Part shown: one piece after another, positions 45,665 to 59,150 of the stretch
Numbering within the stretch: the stretch's first letter is position 1
Layout: every line of letters begins with the position of its first letter
Origin: Sisyra terminalis
Taxonomy: Eukaryota > Arthropoda > Insecta > Neuroptera > Sisyridae
Length of the DNA stretch: 64,000 bases
NCBI GenBank assembly: GCA_958496175.1
Contig: OY292275.1
Location: 36,037,701 to 36,101,700, forward strand
Direction of reading: 5' to 3'
Notes under the pieces: model-generated
The model's input: only the letters and a program-made list of their open reading frames with translations
Told to the model about the DNA's origin: nothing
Databases searched by the model: none
Translations under genes and position numbers: made by a program

Positions 45665-48250
45665 GTTTGGATTCCCGAGAAATATTCAACTAATGCTTAG
45701 ACAAATACCGCCCAACCAAAAATATAAATAAAAATAAATGTAATTTTTATCGAAATTTTGCTTTCTTAATCTAATTTTTCCTCATTTTGATTACTTTTTT
45801 TAACAACTAGCATTTAGCTTTATACAGCAAACATAATATCTATATATTTTAATTTGAAATATAGTAAGTGTAACAGTTTACTACAAAATTAAAGAAAATC
45901 TTATTTTTATTATATTGTTTAATTATATTGCTAACTTCAAACTCATATTCACATAAATTCCACTTTAAAGGGTATCCTAAGTATTTTTTTTAGTACGTAC
46001 AATGATATAATATTACCGCTTGTATTAAATGTGAGCAGATAATTTTTTTTTTTGTTACAAAAATTAAATTATTTTCTTAGAAATTATTTTAGAAGAACGA
46101 TATGACTCAATTGTAAAACTGGTAAAGATATTTATAAATGAAATAACAGGAATCGATTTGTTTTCAAATGTTGATTTTTGCAAATATGCAATGAGAAAAA
46201 AGTAATCAAGCATATGTACATGTTGAATACATGTTGAATGTTCTATGCAGGATTTAAACTAGATATATAAAAATATACAGATGGATATATCGACAAATGT
46301 CATTTAACAACATGATCGATTACACAAGGAAAGTCAATGTTCTATTCGCAATGTAGCATCTCTTACAACTGGAATTGTACAAAGATGTACAATTATCTAT
46401 AAAATACTTCTTTCTATTTTATCCTATCGAATCATACTTACACTTATTTACATATCATGCTTTGATGCCAATAAAGGATATGAAATATTCCCTAATGGGA
46501 CTTTACTTGCATAAAAGAATTGTATTTTTAAAGTACTGGAATATTATCAAACATACCAAGTTGTTTTTTGTCTAATAAAAGAAAAGCCATGTACACCTCC
46601 ATGTTATGAAAGATGAGGTTTGAACCAGCTACCTATCTCATAAGTTCGGAAGATCAGTTAATGCAGACGATCAAGCAGCAGTATATTGGTAATTGTAAGA
46701 ATAATTGTAAGGATATTGATAATTTTGTAGTCAATCGTACGATTTGAAGAAAAAGAGCATAATTAAATCTAAAGAATTATACTGCAAAAGTGTTTCAATA
46801 TTCACGTAGTATTTATGTATCAAATATGTCTATTGTATGCTCCTTAGCTCACGAAAACTGCACTACAAAGAAAATTGAAAGATATTCTGAGCAAATAGCA
46901 ATTTATTACTGTAATTAATATTAAAATAAATGATTACTTAGCAATAATATGTGACATTAAGTTTAAACTGTCTCAAAAGAATAATAACGGCAGCATTTAT
47001 GTAGGTAATGACAGAGAAGGTTACGTGTCACTCGAAGCAGCTTAACATCAATCATTTTCCACCCACATTTCCGCAGTTTGGGCGTTTCTTTAGCAGTTTC
47101 CTTATGTCAACATGTTTGCATTTAACAAATATCCATACACCTTTATATTTGCACACATTTATTATGTATTTTACGTTTGGTTCAAATGAAAAATTTCATA
47201 TGAATAGAACGGTAGGGATGTGCTACCTTTGAGCGATATTAATATTAAATCTTTATTAATATTAATTATTAATAGCGAAGGGAAGCCAGAGTGCATTATA
47301 ATTAGTTTTCAATTAATTGTAAACGTGTCTAGGCTCTATCTTACCTTGATATTACAGTGATAAAATGTGTGCAGATAAATATATACCAACATCTTTTTCG
47401 CTAGATTACGATATTTTATCGTTTACGTTAATAAATTATTATTCCGTTTGGTTGTTCACTTTGACATGTGAGTAGTAATTATCATAAGACAAGCCTTATT
47501 TCTGAATTTTGAATGGCACTTTAAATAGTGTGGTGCTTTTATACATTGAAAGTATATTTATTACTAACAATATCACATTTATCAGCTGTAAAACAATATT
47601 TAAAACGGTTACTCAGATAAATATGTTTGAAATTTCCAAGTGTGAAATTACAAGTTTTTATCAGATATTAAGTTTTTAACAGCTTTCATTTTTAAATAAA
47701 AATATTACTTATTTACTCAATTGAATACGATGCATTTAACAATACAAACAGTCCAATTACTATAAGCTACAATTTCATTACAGTAATATATTTATCAAAG
47801 TAATTTCATAGCTAAATACTATAGGTATTTTGATTGCAATGAAAGCATGGTATAATTTTTTTTCTTTTTAATAAAATGTTCAGTAAAAATATTTTAGTTT
47901 TTATAAAAAATAAGTTATTTTTTTGTAAAAAAGTTGTGAATATAATCATACTTTTTTGAGGTTTCATCTCGTATTTTAAAAGGAATCGTGATTGATTTCC
48001 ACGTTATGACGTCACACATAAGCAAACGAAATTTCTTCACCATTTCCTATTGTTAATCGACTGATTTAAGAATTATTTATCAATAATATTCTCTATTTTA
48101 CAAATATCAAAGAAAGATTGATAATTGGAAAATGTGTAAAAATGGAGGAAAAATTAGTGCAACATTATAGTAGAAATCTACCTAAAGTAGTATCTACTAA
48201 TAATTGGACAATTTGACAAAAAAAATCACGATTTTTATGAAACGAGGCTT
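45665..48250. other. AT-rich stretch, no gene seen
   Basis: On the minus strand at about 46617-46660 there is GGTAGCTGGTTCAAACCTC, which resembles a pol III B-box, but no A-box at the right spacing and no tRNA fold, so at most a decayed SINE. ORFs at 46375-46575 and 47008-47232 have no motif. Confidence 0.4.
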
Positions 48251-48259
48251 TTTCTTTCT

Positions 48260-48640
48260 CTTTTGCATTTTCTCATTATGAGTACGCCGTTTTTGCTTTC
48301 CACAACTCTCTGATTTTCCAATCTCCCTCTCTTTGATCTTTCTCTACCATAGCTTGCTCGATGTAAGTTTCCCGTCGTATAGCTGGTTTTCCTCTTTATC
48401 TTTTTCCTGGGAGTTCCAATTTTAATGTTCTTTTTGTCTATCTGTGAACTGGCATTCTTTGGACATTATCATTAACCATACCATTGTAATGCGTTATTTT
48501 TTAATGTCCGGGTCATAAAACATTTAACATTCATTCGTCACCATATTTTTTCTGTTCTTATTTTGTAATTTTTGGTAACTTTTAAACATCTTCTAAAATA
48601 TTCTTATATTCTTATATGTTCTTATTTTGTTTCTGATGGT
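48260..48640 (-). pseudogene. Non-LTR retrotransposon 3'-end ORF fragment
   Basis: The minus strand from about 48600 reads YFRRCLKVTKNYKIRTEKIW then RMNVKCFMTRTLKNNALQWY and G (usual RYLRRxLxVTRxDRIRNExIRxxLxVxxxxxxIxxxxLRWYGHVxRM), then in a second frame LKLELPGKR-stop-RGKPAIRR and ETYIEQAMVEKDQREGDWKI with RELWKA (usual PPGxRRRGRPxxRWxxxIxxAMxERDLxxGDWxDRxxWK). This is the final 110-120 residues of an endonuclease/reverse-transcriptase type LINE protein. At least one frameshift and two stops disable it. It differs from the 42.5 kb fragment and probably belongs to another family. Confidence 0.75.
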
Positions 48641-48644
48641 CTAA

Positions 48645-51115
48645 CTTTAGGAAATAAGCTTTTAGCGAAATTATATTCAAACTGAATGTCTCAATCATAT
48701 CCTTCACTCGTTTTTCCGTGTGGCCAGGGGAATTATCATGCAGTAAGGTCTCTTTGTATTGCCTATATTAGTATTCTGGCCATTTTTCGTGGTAAAGCTT
48801 GATTCAAATTAAATATCGCAAGTCTTCGTTGTATTTGACGATCATTCTCTTCATGCTACTAGCGATAGCATGAAAATGCACCATAAGTGTAAAGTCACCA
48901 AAGAAAATCTTGCATTATTCTAATAGGCAGCTATAAATAATTATTGAAAAATATATATATTGAGTCAAAAACATAAAGAATGAAATAAGCACACTAGAAA
49001 GATTTGGAAGGAACCTGAAAAAATATATTAATCTATATCTTCACAAAATTTACTTATCTCAAATATGTAGAGATACATGTAAATACTCTACACATAGATA
49101 TGAAATTAAATTGAATAGCTAATTTTTCTTTTCTTTTATTCCATTTGCTCATCTTCATAATATTCTTACATCTATCATTATTTCTTCTCTAAAGAAATCA
49201 TGAATTCAAGAATTTTTCGTATTCTCTCACCTACTTTACTTCGTACTATATTGATTGAACAGTTCAATATTCCAATTTGTTCATCTTTGCTTCACTGTTT
49301 GGTTTATTGATACAACATTGGCGATCACTGAAGCAACAATATTAATTTCCACGTTTGTTGAATTGATTATCAAGCATTGAGGGTATACAACATAAGATAA
49401 AGTCTTTAAATTACATCAAGAACACGGATCTATTCGCGCACATTTATTATTTATTTTTAACCTCCTCAGGAATACTTGTGTAAATGATGGCTGGTCTCAT
49501 TCTGTTTAATTTGATTTTTGATTTTTTTCTGTGGAGTTCACGTTCTCTTTGTTTATCCTATCAATATTTCACTAGTGGCTAGATAAAAGAGTAAGCCGTT
49601 CATTGAAGATTCTTCTTTTCGGACGTTTATAATAATATTTACATAATAGATTTAATATAATACATTGGTAGGTATAAAAGAAAAGATCCACTTTTAAATG
49701 TCAAATCAAATTTAAAGAAATTTGTCAGTGAACTTGTAAAGAAGGCGGTATATGATGGCATTCAAATATCTTTTATTACCATAAACATAAATATATAGAA
49801 AAATCTATCGACACAATAAAGTACCAATTAAATTATAAAATAATGTTTATGTAGGATTTATTGTTTGTGTAAAAAAAAAACGTTCCGGTGGAAAATTCTT
49901 TATTATACTTACAATTGAACAATATTTTATAGAAAGTGATTTATTTTAAACGCCAACCAACAGACAATCAGTGATAATAATAATTTTAATGTTAAGTATA
50001 ATCACGTGTTTCTCAAGCTAGATCACAAAACTTTATGATGATAATAATATAGAATCTGATTTCATAAAGAGCTCGAGTATGAAATACAATTGGAATTTTA
50101 ATGAAGAACTAGATTTGTTACAATTTGTAAACGTATTTTACACCCATAGGCCATATAATATCACTTATAAAATATTATCTACGCTTTTTCCCGGGATAAC
50201 ATTTCTTATTTGTTACAAAAATGTGCTCAGAAATACCAACCTTAACTAGCCATTTAAACTTTTCAAATGGCGACAAAGTATTAAAGTATTAGGACGCATT
50301 TTTTGTTTAACTAATTTGATAGAAAATTATTTAATTCCAAAAAATTATCTTATTTTTTGGTTTTTCTTAATCAGAAAAATAAATTCCTTTCTCTTTTGGC
50401 AGCACCCGCTAAATATATAAATAGTTGTTATGTTTTTCAAAGCTTCTTATCAAGCTTAGTCAATTTTGTCAATAATCTTTGATTCACAACCCCTTTTTTA
50501 ATTTGTGGAGGGACAATTTATTATTCAACTTATATAAAATAATATTTTGGATATTTACAAAGCTCAATTGGAAAAAAAAAATACTTGATCAATTTTAGTT
50601 GAAGGAAAAGCAATTAAATCGTACCAACTATAACTTCCTCGTACTACCTAAAATAACGAAACACTGTACTCGCAAAAATTATATTTTGTCGAAAATAATC
50701 TTTTTGAACATCTCTGAACATATTTTGAGTATGACGTTTGTATAAAAAAAAGTTAACTATTGCAATTCTGTACTGAAACCAAGACGGTAGTACATAGTAA
50801 TATCTAGTATCTAGTATCGACGGCAATATGTGTATTACAATATTCGAGCTCAGTTTCTTAAAACCCAGTTTACGATCACCTCCCTGTTAAAAATTAATAA
50901 TTTAAATTTAATGGTTTTTAATTGCCCCTAATGATCTTTTTGAACACATTTAACAATAGGTTGACGCATTCTAACTACAAAGAGCTCCAGTGTCAATAGT
51001 ATTTTTGGCAGTTTAAGAGTTTTGACAGCTCTTGGCTTATGTTTAAATTAATAATAATGGCAATAAAAGAACAACCAATAAAGTAAGTGTCCAGTTTAAT
51101 CTAATTCGTCGTAAA
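48645..51115. other. AT-rich stretch, no gene seen
   Basis: No ORF, RNA or repeat pair recognised. A TATCTAGTATCTAGTATCGA short repeat occurs at about 50800-50820. Confidence 0.5.
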
Positions 51116-51120
51116 TCTAA

Positions 51121-52031
51121 GTCGTAACTAAAAAATGTTTTTAATCCATTGCAATTTTCTGGTAGTGCCTAAAACGGCACATCAGCTATTAGTAGTTTAT
51201 GATAACAAAATATAACATAATTTTAAACATAATTTTTGACTTTACTGTTAATATAATACGCAAATGTATGTTGACGGCAAAGACAGAGAACAAATAATTT
51301 AAACATATACATGTGAGTGTAAAACAGATAAAATAATTATTGTTCCAATTTTGAACTAACGGATTGTTGTCATTGGTTTCAACTGTCATGTCGTTTTCAC
51401 TCAATTGCCAAGATTTACCATTTGTCTGTGTTGGACTGTGAATATTTCCCAGAAAGTTATTAGTTTACAAATAATAGATTGCATTGATGACTCATGTTCC
51501 TTTTAGCGATATTTGACATTTTCTACTTTGTTTTTAAATTAAGTCGCGATTTTTTTTGTTAATGTTATTCTAATACTGTATTATTAACTCTTTTGTTGGT
51601 AATTTTTTATTATGGTCTGATTTACTCACGAATCTAATTAAAAACATTGTGGAAAATGAAACGTTGCCAGATATTGATGTCGCTAAAAGTGACATGAGAC
51701 CAATTGGTATTAAAATACCAATACAGACAAATGGTAAATCTTGGCAATTGAGTGAAAACGACATGACAGTTGAAACCAATGACAACAATCCGTTAGTTCA
51801 AAATTGGAACAATAATTATTTTATCTGTTTTACACTCACATGTATATGTTTAAATTATTTGTTCTCTGTCTTTGCCATCAACATACATTTGCGTATTATA
51901 TTAACAGTAAAGTCAAAAATTATGTTTAAAATTATGTTATATTTTGTTATCATAAACTACTAATAGCTGATGTGCCGTTTTAGGCACTACCAGAAAATTG
52001 CAATGGATTAAAAACATTTTTTAGTTACGAC
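51121..52031. mobile_element. Foldback element with near-identical 309-bp arms
   Basis: Left arm 51121-51429 and right arm 51723-52031 are reverse complements; reading base by base I find one mismatch (51273 region, C against T equivalent) and no gap. The spacer is 293 bp (51430-51722). TAA lies immediately outside both ends (51118-51120, 52032-52034), consistent with a 3-bp target duplication. The outermost bases are GTCGTAACTAAAAAATG. The two arms give the same 71-residue translation on opposite strands (SENDMTVETNDNNP...), an effect of the symmetry and not of coding. No transposase is present. A diverged relative lies at 42.15-42.37 kb. Confidence 0.88.
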
Positions 52032-52035
52032 TAAT

Positions 52036-54600
52036 AAGCATAATATACGTACACACACCGTTTATTAGACATAACCAATATCGAAATAAAATTCATATTA
52101 GATTAATTATGACTTTCGTTCTTGTTGGGTGTCCCTTGATGCCTTTTAAGTTGGTCTCCTTTTTAATGCAATAACTGATAAATCAAATAGTTTGACCTTT
52201 TTAGCTATCCATGATCACAACTAAAGCAATTTTTACTTTATAGAATATCTAAAGTTGGTTTTAATTTTTATTAAAAAATTAAGTTTTTATCTACATATAC
52301 TTCGAAATCACATTTACATGTAGGTTATACCCTAACTGACCCTAGCGGATTAATATTGGAAAAAAATAAACCAATCAAACTGCCTTCTTTAAAATATGAT
52401 AAAGGAACTAACTATGAATGCTATCTTTTCTTTAAATGATTGCATAATATAAGAAAGCAATCAAATTATAGCAAATCAATAACTAGCCATTGTAAATCGA
52501 GATTATTTAAAAACAAACATTAGAAATTTCAAAATCTTCCAATCAAGAGTACGAAATTGTAATCAAAATAAATACATAATTATAATAAATGACATATAAG
52601 TTAATCGAATTGGTTGAACCAATTTAAAATCATCGTTCTAAATCTTGATTTAATTATTTAAATTAAGTTTATATAATCGTGTCCAATTAAATTATTAAAA
52701 AGAAATATTAAAATGAAAAGTATTTCTTAAGCACAAGGTATCAAAATAAAATTTATAATGCCATGTAGCAAATTTAAATGAGCAAAAGCAATCATAGCTT
52801 ACTTATGTTTGTACTTAAATTTTAAAGGAACATTATTTGGTAGTTTGATTAATCAGCGAGGTGTCAGTAATTGAACATATTTAAATCATTTTTTGATAAA
52901 CAACTTATGTAAAATATTTAAGAAATCCTATAAAAATAGCCAAGCAGAGTTAATTATAAGAGTATGCTACATTCGTATTAGCAATCTATTTAAATTTTAA
53001 GATATTTAAATTTAACTAAAATAAATTATAAAATATTCCCTATATAGACAACTGAAAGTAATCATCCTAAAATTCATAAAAAATATTGTAGTCTAATTAT
53101 AAACAGTGCAGAAAGCCTAAATTGAGGTTGAAAACTAAAATGTAGCAATACTCAATCAAAACGATCATTAATTTTACAAACGAGACCTACACTAGCAATT
53201 TGAAATGAAAAAGATTTATGAAATAGTTTAAGGAAACTTCGATAGTCAACTTATATTTTGCAATATAACTTTAATAACATTTGTTTAATCAATCAAGATT
53301 ATGCACAGCATTGGCAAACCAATAAGTTCAAATACCTATAATGAATTCATTTTTCTAACGATTATTCGCAACAAATAAATGAACTTTAACTATTAATTAC
53401 TCCAATCAATTATTGATTATTTATAATAGTTGATTAAGCGATTAAGTTATAGTACTTATACATTCGAAATTATGCAATTTGTATTCTATTGTTATATTAG
53501 CGCGAGGTGTGTCTTAATATTTATTTCTGTTCTTATAAAAAGAAGGTAGACATGTTTTATTGAATTATTTTCTTAATTATCTTGTTACAAACGTCATCTC
53601 CAATAAATGGAATCATATGCCTACGTCAATGTTTCTAAAGGCATTATTATTAGCTCTTGACAATGCATGTTTAATAGCAAAGGAACTTCTATTATTTTTT
53701 GAAAAGAAGCTTTTAAAAAAAAACATTATTAAATCATTTGAACACATATAAACTAAGATCATTAAGTAATAGCTCAGCATCTAATATTATGCTAAACTGA
53801 ATCATATTATTGAGCAATATTGTGTCCTGATTTAAAACCATGGAAAACTTACCAGCTGAGGTGTTAAGCAAGGTAAAAATATTGGAATTCTTTATGAACT
53901 TACGTAAAAAGAATAATAGTACAACCGATAAGGCTAAATGTTGTGACAGATCTACTACATATCGATGATTTGAGGAGTGATTGTAAGTGACTTCAGAAGA
54001 AAAATATTGCAAAATTGAAGAATATATTTAGCGCAATGGTGGCTTTGGTGGACTTTGCAGCAAGATCCCAAATTGCTTATTTATGCAAAATTTTTTAACA
54101 AAAAATAAAACCGACGAAAAAAGGAACATAAAAAATAAATATAAAAGTTTCAAACTAATAGCTAAGCATCAAATCAATAAAATTTACTAATTTTGAATCG
54201 GCGCCAAACTATTAAACACACAACTTAATTATATAAAGCATAGACGGATGTTATTTGAAGATAAGCTTACAATTTTCTGCGATTGGTATGGGACACCAGG
54301 TGTGAATTTAGTATAATATATTTTTTTAATTATTTGTTTTAACTATTTTAGTTATTATTATAATAGTTATTATATAAGTAGTTATTGCAGATTTTTTTTT
54401 GGGCACCAATTCAAAAATAGTTAGTTTTATTGGTTTGGAAGCGTAGTTATTAAGATAAAACAGATTTTTTTGATATTTAACTTTTCAGTTCCTTTTTTCC
54501 ACGGATCTATATTTTGTTAAAAAGTGTTTATGTTATAATTTTTCGAGGCTCAGATTTAATATTTACTATTTGTTAATATTAGTTATCTTTTTTAGTTATT
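52036..54600. other. AT-rich stretch, no gene seen
   Basis: No supported feature. ORFs at 53560-53751 and 53734-54012 are compositional. Confidence 0.55.
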
Positions 54601-54606
54601 TATTAT

Positions 54607-54752
54607 TACCTTTTAACTACTTAGGTCCTTAGTGACTCTAGAGTTTATAAAAATCCGTAAACTAAGAATTACAAAAATTTGCCCGTTACGAGATTTGAAC
54701 CCAATATCTACAGACTTTGAAGGGGCAACTTGTCCACTTGGCCACCACTTAA
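54607..54752 (-). repeat. tRNA-derived SINE, copy c
   Basis: The minus strand begins AAGTGGTGGCCAAGTGGACA (A-box region), followed by a GGGTTCAAATCTCG B-box at about 54702-54689, then GGGCAAATTTTTGTAATTCT, TTTACGGATTTTTATAAACT, and TAGAGTCACTAAGGACCTAA. Same family as the 9.9 kb copy. Confidence 0.8.
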
Positions 54753-54829
54753 TAAGTTATTGTGTATGCATGTGTGTGTATATACAATTCTATACGTTTT
54801 ACCACATTTTTAAATAAATTCAATTAAGT

Positions 54830-55430
54830 TCAGCAAAATTTTAAATCGAAAAAGCTCTCTGCAATGGATTTTTATTTGAGAATATACGTTTTCCAAAAAA
54901 AAGTTCAAATTTTGATATTTCACTCGATATGAATTTTAGGAAAATTTCAAATTAATTTTCTGACTAATAAAGTTTTGACCAATTTTCTTAAGGTTGTATT
55001 TTGCTGGGAAACAAACACAGCGATCCAGTTGACTATCTGCTGAGATTCATATCAGAAGCAGACCTGACCAATTGGAACTGAAAACAAACTGTGGTGCAAT
55101 AGCCCTTTTAGGATGCAGCGCAAAGGAACTTTGGCCCCCAGAACAATGGAAAAAAAGATTCTATTTTCTAATGTAGGATTTTAAAAAAAATATGATTTTA
55201 CATTATTAAATCTATTGTAATAAGACTGATTATTATAAATGAAACTTTTTACTAATTTTTATAGGTATACCTATATTATGTTTTAGACGACAATGAATTT
55301 ATTAAATTAAATATTCGCATGTTACTCACGGTCACTAATGTCCTATCAAATAGTATTTTCTCTGTAGAAAATGTTGAAAATTGAGGATATAAGTTAGTTT
55401 ATATATTGATATATCACATCATTACATATA
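54830..55430. other. Unassigned stretch before the hAT remnant
   Basis: About 55005-55150 is less AT-rich (CACAGCGATCCAGTTGACTA, AGGATGCAGCGCAAAGGAAC) but no family was recognised. Confidence 0.35.
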
Positions 55431-55438
55431 TGACATAC

Positions 55439-56650
55439 CAGGGGTCATCAAATGGCGGGCCCTTCATAAATTTGTATTACCGAGTAGATAATTTAACCAA
55501 CAATAATTCGGACTAAAAAAGATTAGTTCATTTATTGAGTACCAATGCAAAATTTAATGAAAATTTGATTTCCTGTTACTGTACCATTTACCGAACTATA
55601 CTTTGCTACAAACGCAATCATAACTTTGATATTATGTAAAATGTGATCAAAATAGTTAACTCTTTTCCTATATAATGGAATCATTTCTTGAAAAAGTTGG
55701 TGCACAATATGGTGATCTACTGTTGCATGATAATGTGCATTGCTTAAGCAAAGGCTGCACTTCATAAAGAAATTTCAACATTCTAAAACATTTGAAGACA
55801 TTTCTTTTTATTTGTGATAAAACTTCAACAAACGTCTACTTAAAATTTCTAAGTGAAAACGAGAAGATGTTTCCATTACTTCCATGTTGGATATTTTGAG
55901 ACATTAATTTTTAAGCAAAAACGAAAAGGTAGTTTTCATCGCTTCTTTGTAGAAAGCATATTTTGAAACATATTAATAACTTGGATCTTAGGCAAAGGAA
56001 CGCTTGTATGCGAGCTCATGTTTGAAGTAAAAAGCTTTTCATGAAAACTCTATCTTTTTAATAATGATCTTCATAATGAACGTCTACACTTCCCTAATTT
56101 AAACAAAATAAATAACACTGTTAACGAGATTGGCATCAACCAATATATGGCATTTATTAAGGATCAAAAATTAGAATTTGAAAACAGATTTGCTAATTTT
56201 AAGAAGATTGAGATTGTCCTCGAAATCCTCAGCAACATTTACTATCTGAAACTTGATAGCAAATAGAGTGCCAAAGCTGCAAATATATTCGGGAGTAGTA
56301 CAAGTTCTGTGCAGCTAGAAATGATCGATTTTCACAGTTATTAAACGGAAGTTTCTTGTGGAAAGTTCTGGATAAACTTTGTGTGCGGTGATGAAGGCTA
56401 AGAACTAAAAAAATGCTTCGAAACTTTTTACTATTTTTGAATCAATATATGTTTGTGGAGCAATGTTTCCTAATAATGAACTTTATTACAAATAAGTTTC
56501 GATCTCGACTTACCGATGAACATCTCCAGGATTTACTGATCATAACTTGCACCAGCTTTACTCCAAACTTTAGACCATGGGTTACCACAGTGCTCTATAT
56601 AGACCACTAGGGGTCGATTTAATACTATTGGGAGGATGGTAGATTGGATT
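55439..56650 (+). pseudogene. hAT-superfamily transposase pseudogene
   Basis: CAGGGGTCATCAAATGGCGG at 55439 looks like a hAT 5' terminus. Downstream, decayed transposase blocks appear in order on the plus strand: LISCYCTIYRTILC near 55565-55610 (usual FHCIIHQExLC), VGAQYGDLLLHDNVHCLSKG at about 55695-55757 (usual AxYGDLLLHNxVRWLSxGKVL), LHNERLHFPNL and NNTVNEIGINQYMAFIKDQK with LEFENRFANFKKIE at about 56070-56210, then QLEMIDFHS, and GKFWINFV; finally a 65-codon open frame 56413-56610 with VEQCFLIMNFITNKFRSRLT and DEHLQDLL, the hAT C-terminal dimerisation domain (usual CExxFSxMNxIKSKxRxRLTDEHLxDLLR). Several stops and frame changes occur. The 3' terminus was not resolved; the ORF at 55532-55765 on the other strand is antisense. 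Confidence 0.82.
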
Positions 56651-56709
56651 TAGTGGGTCGATGAAAACTCAAAGAATAAAGGTCCTCACAAAAAAAAAAA
56701 TCTCGATAA

Positions 56710-59145
56710 TTTTTCTAATATGGAAGTGAAACCCTCCGGAAATCTGTCAAAATGGTCTTCTCCTTAAATTCTTAAAATAATTTTACTATTTAATCGTGCT
56801 ATTATGATCAATTCAACAGTAAACAACCAGCCATAAAATACATTAAGTATTAGTGAAGAAATTGGTCATAAGAAGTAAAGAATGCATTGCACCGTACAAA
56901 ATAATATTTTTTGTCTATAAAATATAAGTTAGGTTGGTTCTTATCTTATACCTTATTAATCACTTAACAATATAGGTTTTTTTTTTATTTTAGGATAAAT
57001 TGTTTGAAATTAATGCTACATAGATTAAGCAAGTAAGAGTAATGTTCTAAATATTTCAACTTATTGTTAGATATGATCTGAACTAATTTGTTTCCCACTT
57101 TTTTATTTTCCTTCATTATTGTCTCATAATCTATTTAAATCTAAAATTAATATTCTATATACATGATGGTAATATTTCTACTGATAGCATCAAACATAAC
57201 CGATTCATCTACAAATGAACAGTACTCCTGGTAATTTCAATAGACCCAACTAACGTAGTAGTGAAGTTACTTATCGATTAATAATTAAATAATTTTTGTC
57301 CTAAATCTATGGAAACCATCTGAAATCACGACTTTATCCCGATTCTTTGAATTAGTTCACTTCAATGCATTGCATCTCCACATATTCCATATTAAAATCT
57401 ATGGATATTGAATTGTTTAAATGTAATGAAAATTTGTGCCAAAGACAATTCTTCGTTAAATCTGGGAACTGTTAATAAACAATAAATTATAAATAATGAA
57501 TCGTATTTTATGTCTGTTAATAATATGACGATTATCCAACAAGGAAAATATATTTAATTGGTTTAGTTGTTAGAAAAATTGAGAAAGGTTTGTTTAGATT
57601 ATTTCCGGCATTCTTATATTTAAGTCGATCTTTCGTGCGTTTATTTTTACACGAATCAAACATAAAAACGTTTGTGATGAAAATCTTTAACGGAACAAGA
57701 AGGAGTAAAATTTATCTTATTTTGGCCTTAATTTTTCAATAGGTATTTTATTACAGCGTGTCAAGAAGTAAATGTGAAAACATGATGTCTTAAATACTTA
57801 TTTTGCGTTCTGGAGGATCTCATAACTTAAAACTTTACAGTTATGTTAAATAGAAGAAAAGTTTGCGCTCTAATTCCGAAGATTTAAACCTATTTATTTC
57901 CTCTTACTTGCGTAAATCATGTTAAACCCTTCATTTTAAAAACTGGTATTTATTTTTTTTCGATTTTTTGTGTTATTTTTTTTTCAAAATAATTTGGGTA
58001 ATATTATCTGAGAATACATTGAGATTCTCCTATTGATTGGATATATTATCACCGATAAAACGTATTTTTGGTAACATCGTAGAAAAAATATTTTTAAAAA
58101 TTCTACTATTGTTGACTTTATTTAAAAAAAATAGATAAAAATCTTTATACTAAAAATTATAACACGCACTTAATAATTACAATATAAGTCAGCAACAAGA
58201 GATTATCTTGTATTCATTAGTTTTGTAAAACCCATTATTAACAACTTATCTTGTTCATTTACTAAATAATTGTAAAATATACTTATACTTAAGAAACAAC
58301 CAATTTAAACATGCTTTAATTGAAAATTTGACTTAAAACAATTAAAATGTTTCGTACACGCTATCGTTATGCAACAAAACATTAAAGACAGGAAGACAAG
58401 GTATTTGATTTGAAAAAAGTCTTTGTTACTATTGTAAAAGATTAAATTCGTGTTTATTTAATGGGACGCAATTGAAATAGCAGTAATTTAAAATTAGTAA
58501 CTCATACCAATGCAGCCAAAAGCATTCTGACAAATTTTCTAGTTAGTCACAAAAAAAGCAGATAAATTGAAAAAAAAAAGAAAGTTTAATTAAGATTCTG
58601 TTACCTTTGATCCGAAAAACATACACAATTAAAATAATTAAGAAAATAGAATAAGAGAAACAACAATAACAAATACGAGTAAGTGATCTGGTTACTTAAC
58701 GACGATCTCAATGATGCTGATAATGATGAAAGTAATAATGATGATTACAATAAGGAAATAGGAAATGTTGCACGCATCTTTCAATTTTATTCTTGACAAA
58801 TAAATTGGATAGATCTTGTGCAAGAAGAATTGAAATTTACCTATGCTCTTAATACAACTGAAACTTACGTTAGTTAACATGAGACTAGTTTCAATTGAAT
58901 TAAATTTACAAATAGATACCTTTACATGCTTTAAGCATAAAAGATTTTTTTAATTAGAAGCCTAAGAAAACATTTTTTACTAAGCTTTTTTAAACTACCT
59001 TTTTTTGAAAAAAACTTGGTTTTGCTTTCACGAATGAACAATAAAATAAATTTACTATTTTCTCCCATAAGCTTTTCGGGTTCGGATAAAAAATCGATAT
59101 TTTCCAAGAACTGTTAATACATAAAAAAATTTCAGAAGTTATATT
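56710..59145. other. AT-rich stretch, no gene seen
   Basis: A GATAATGATGAAAGTAATAA-type simple repeat occurs at about 58715-58750. No coding or repeat pair recognised. Confidence 0.5.
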
Positions 59146-59150
59146 ACATA

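Noticed and set aside
46617..46660. tRNA-like B-box on the minus strand
   Set aside because: GGTTCAAACC fits, but no A-box at proper spacing and no cloverleaf; at most an old SINE trace.
51189..51963. Two ORFs of 71 and 104 codons with the same peptide on opposite strands
   Set aside because: They are mirror images created by the foldback arms; no coding evidence.
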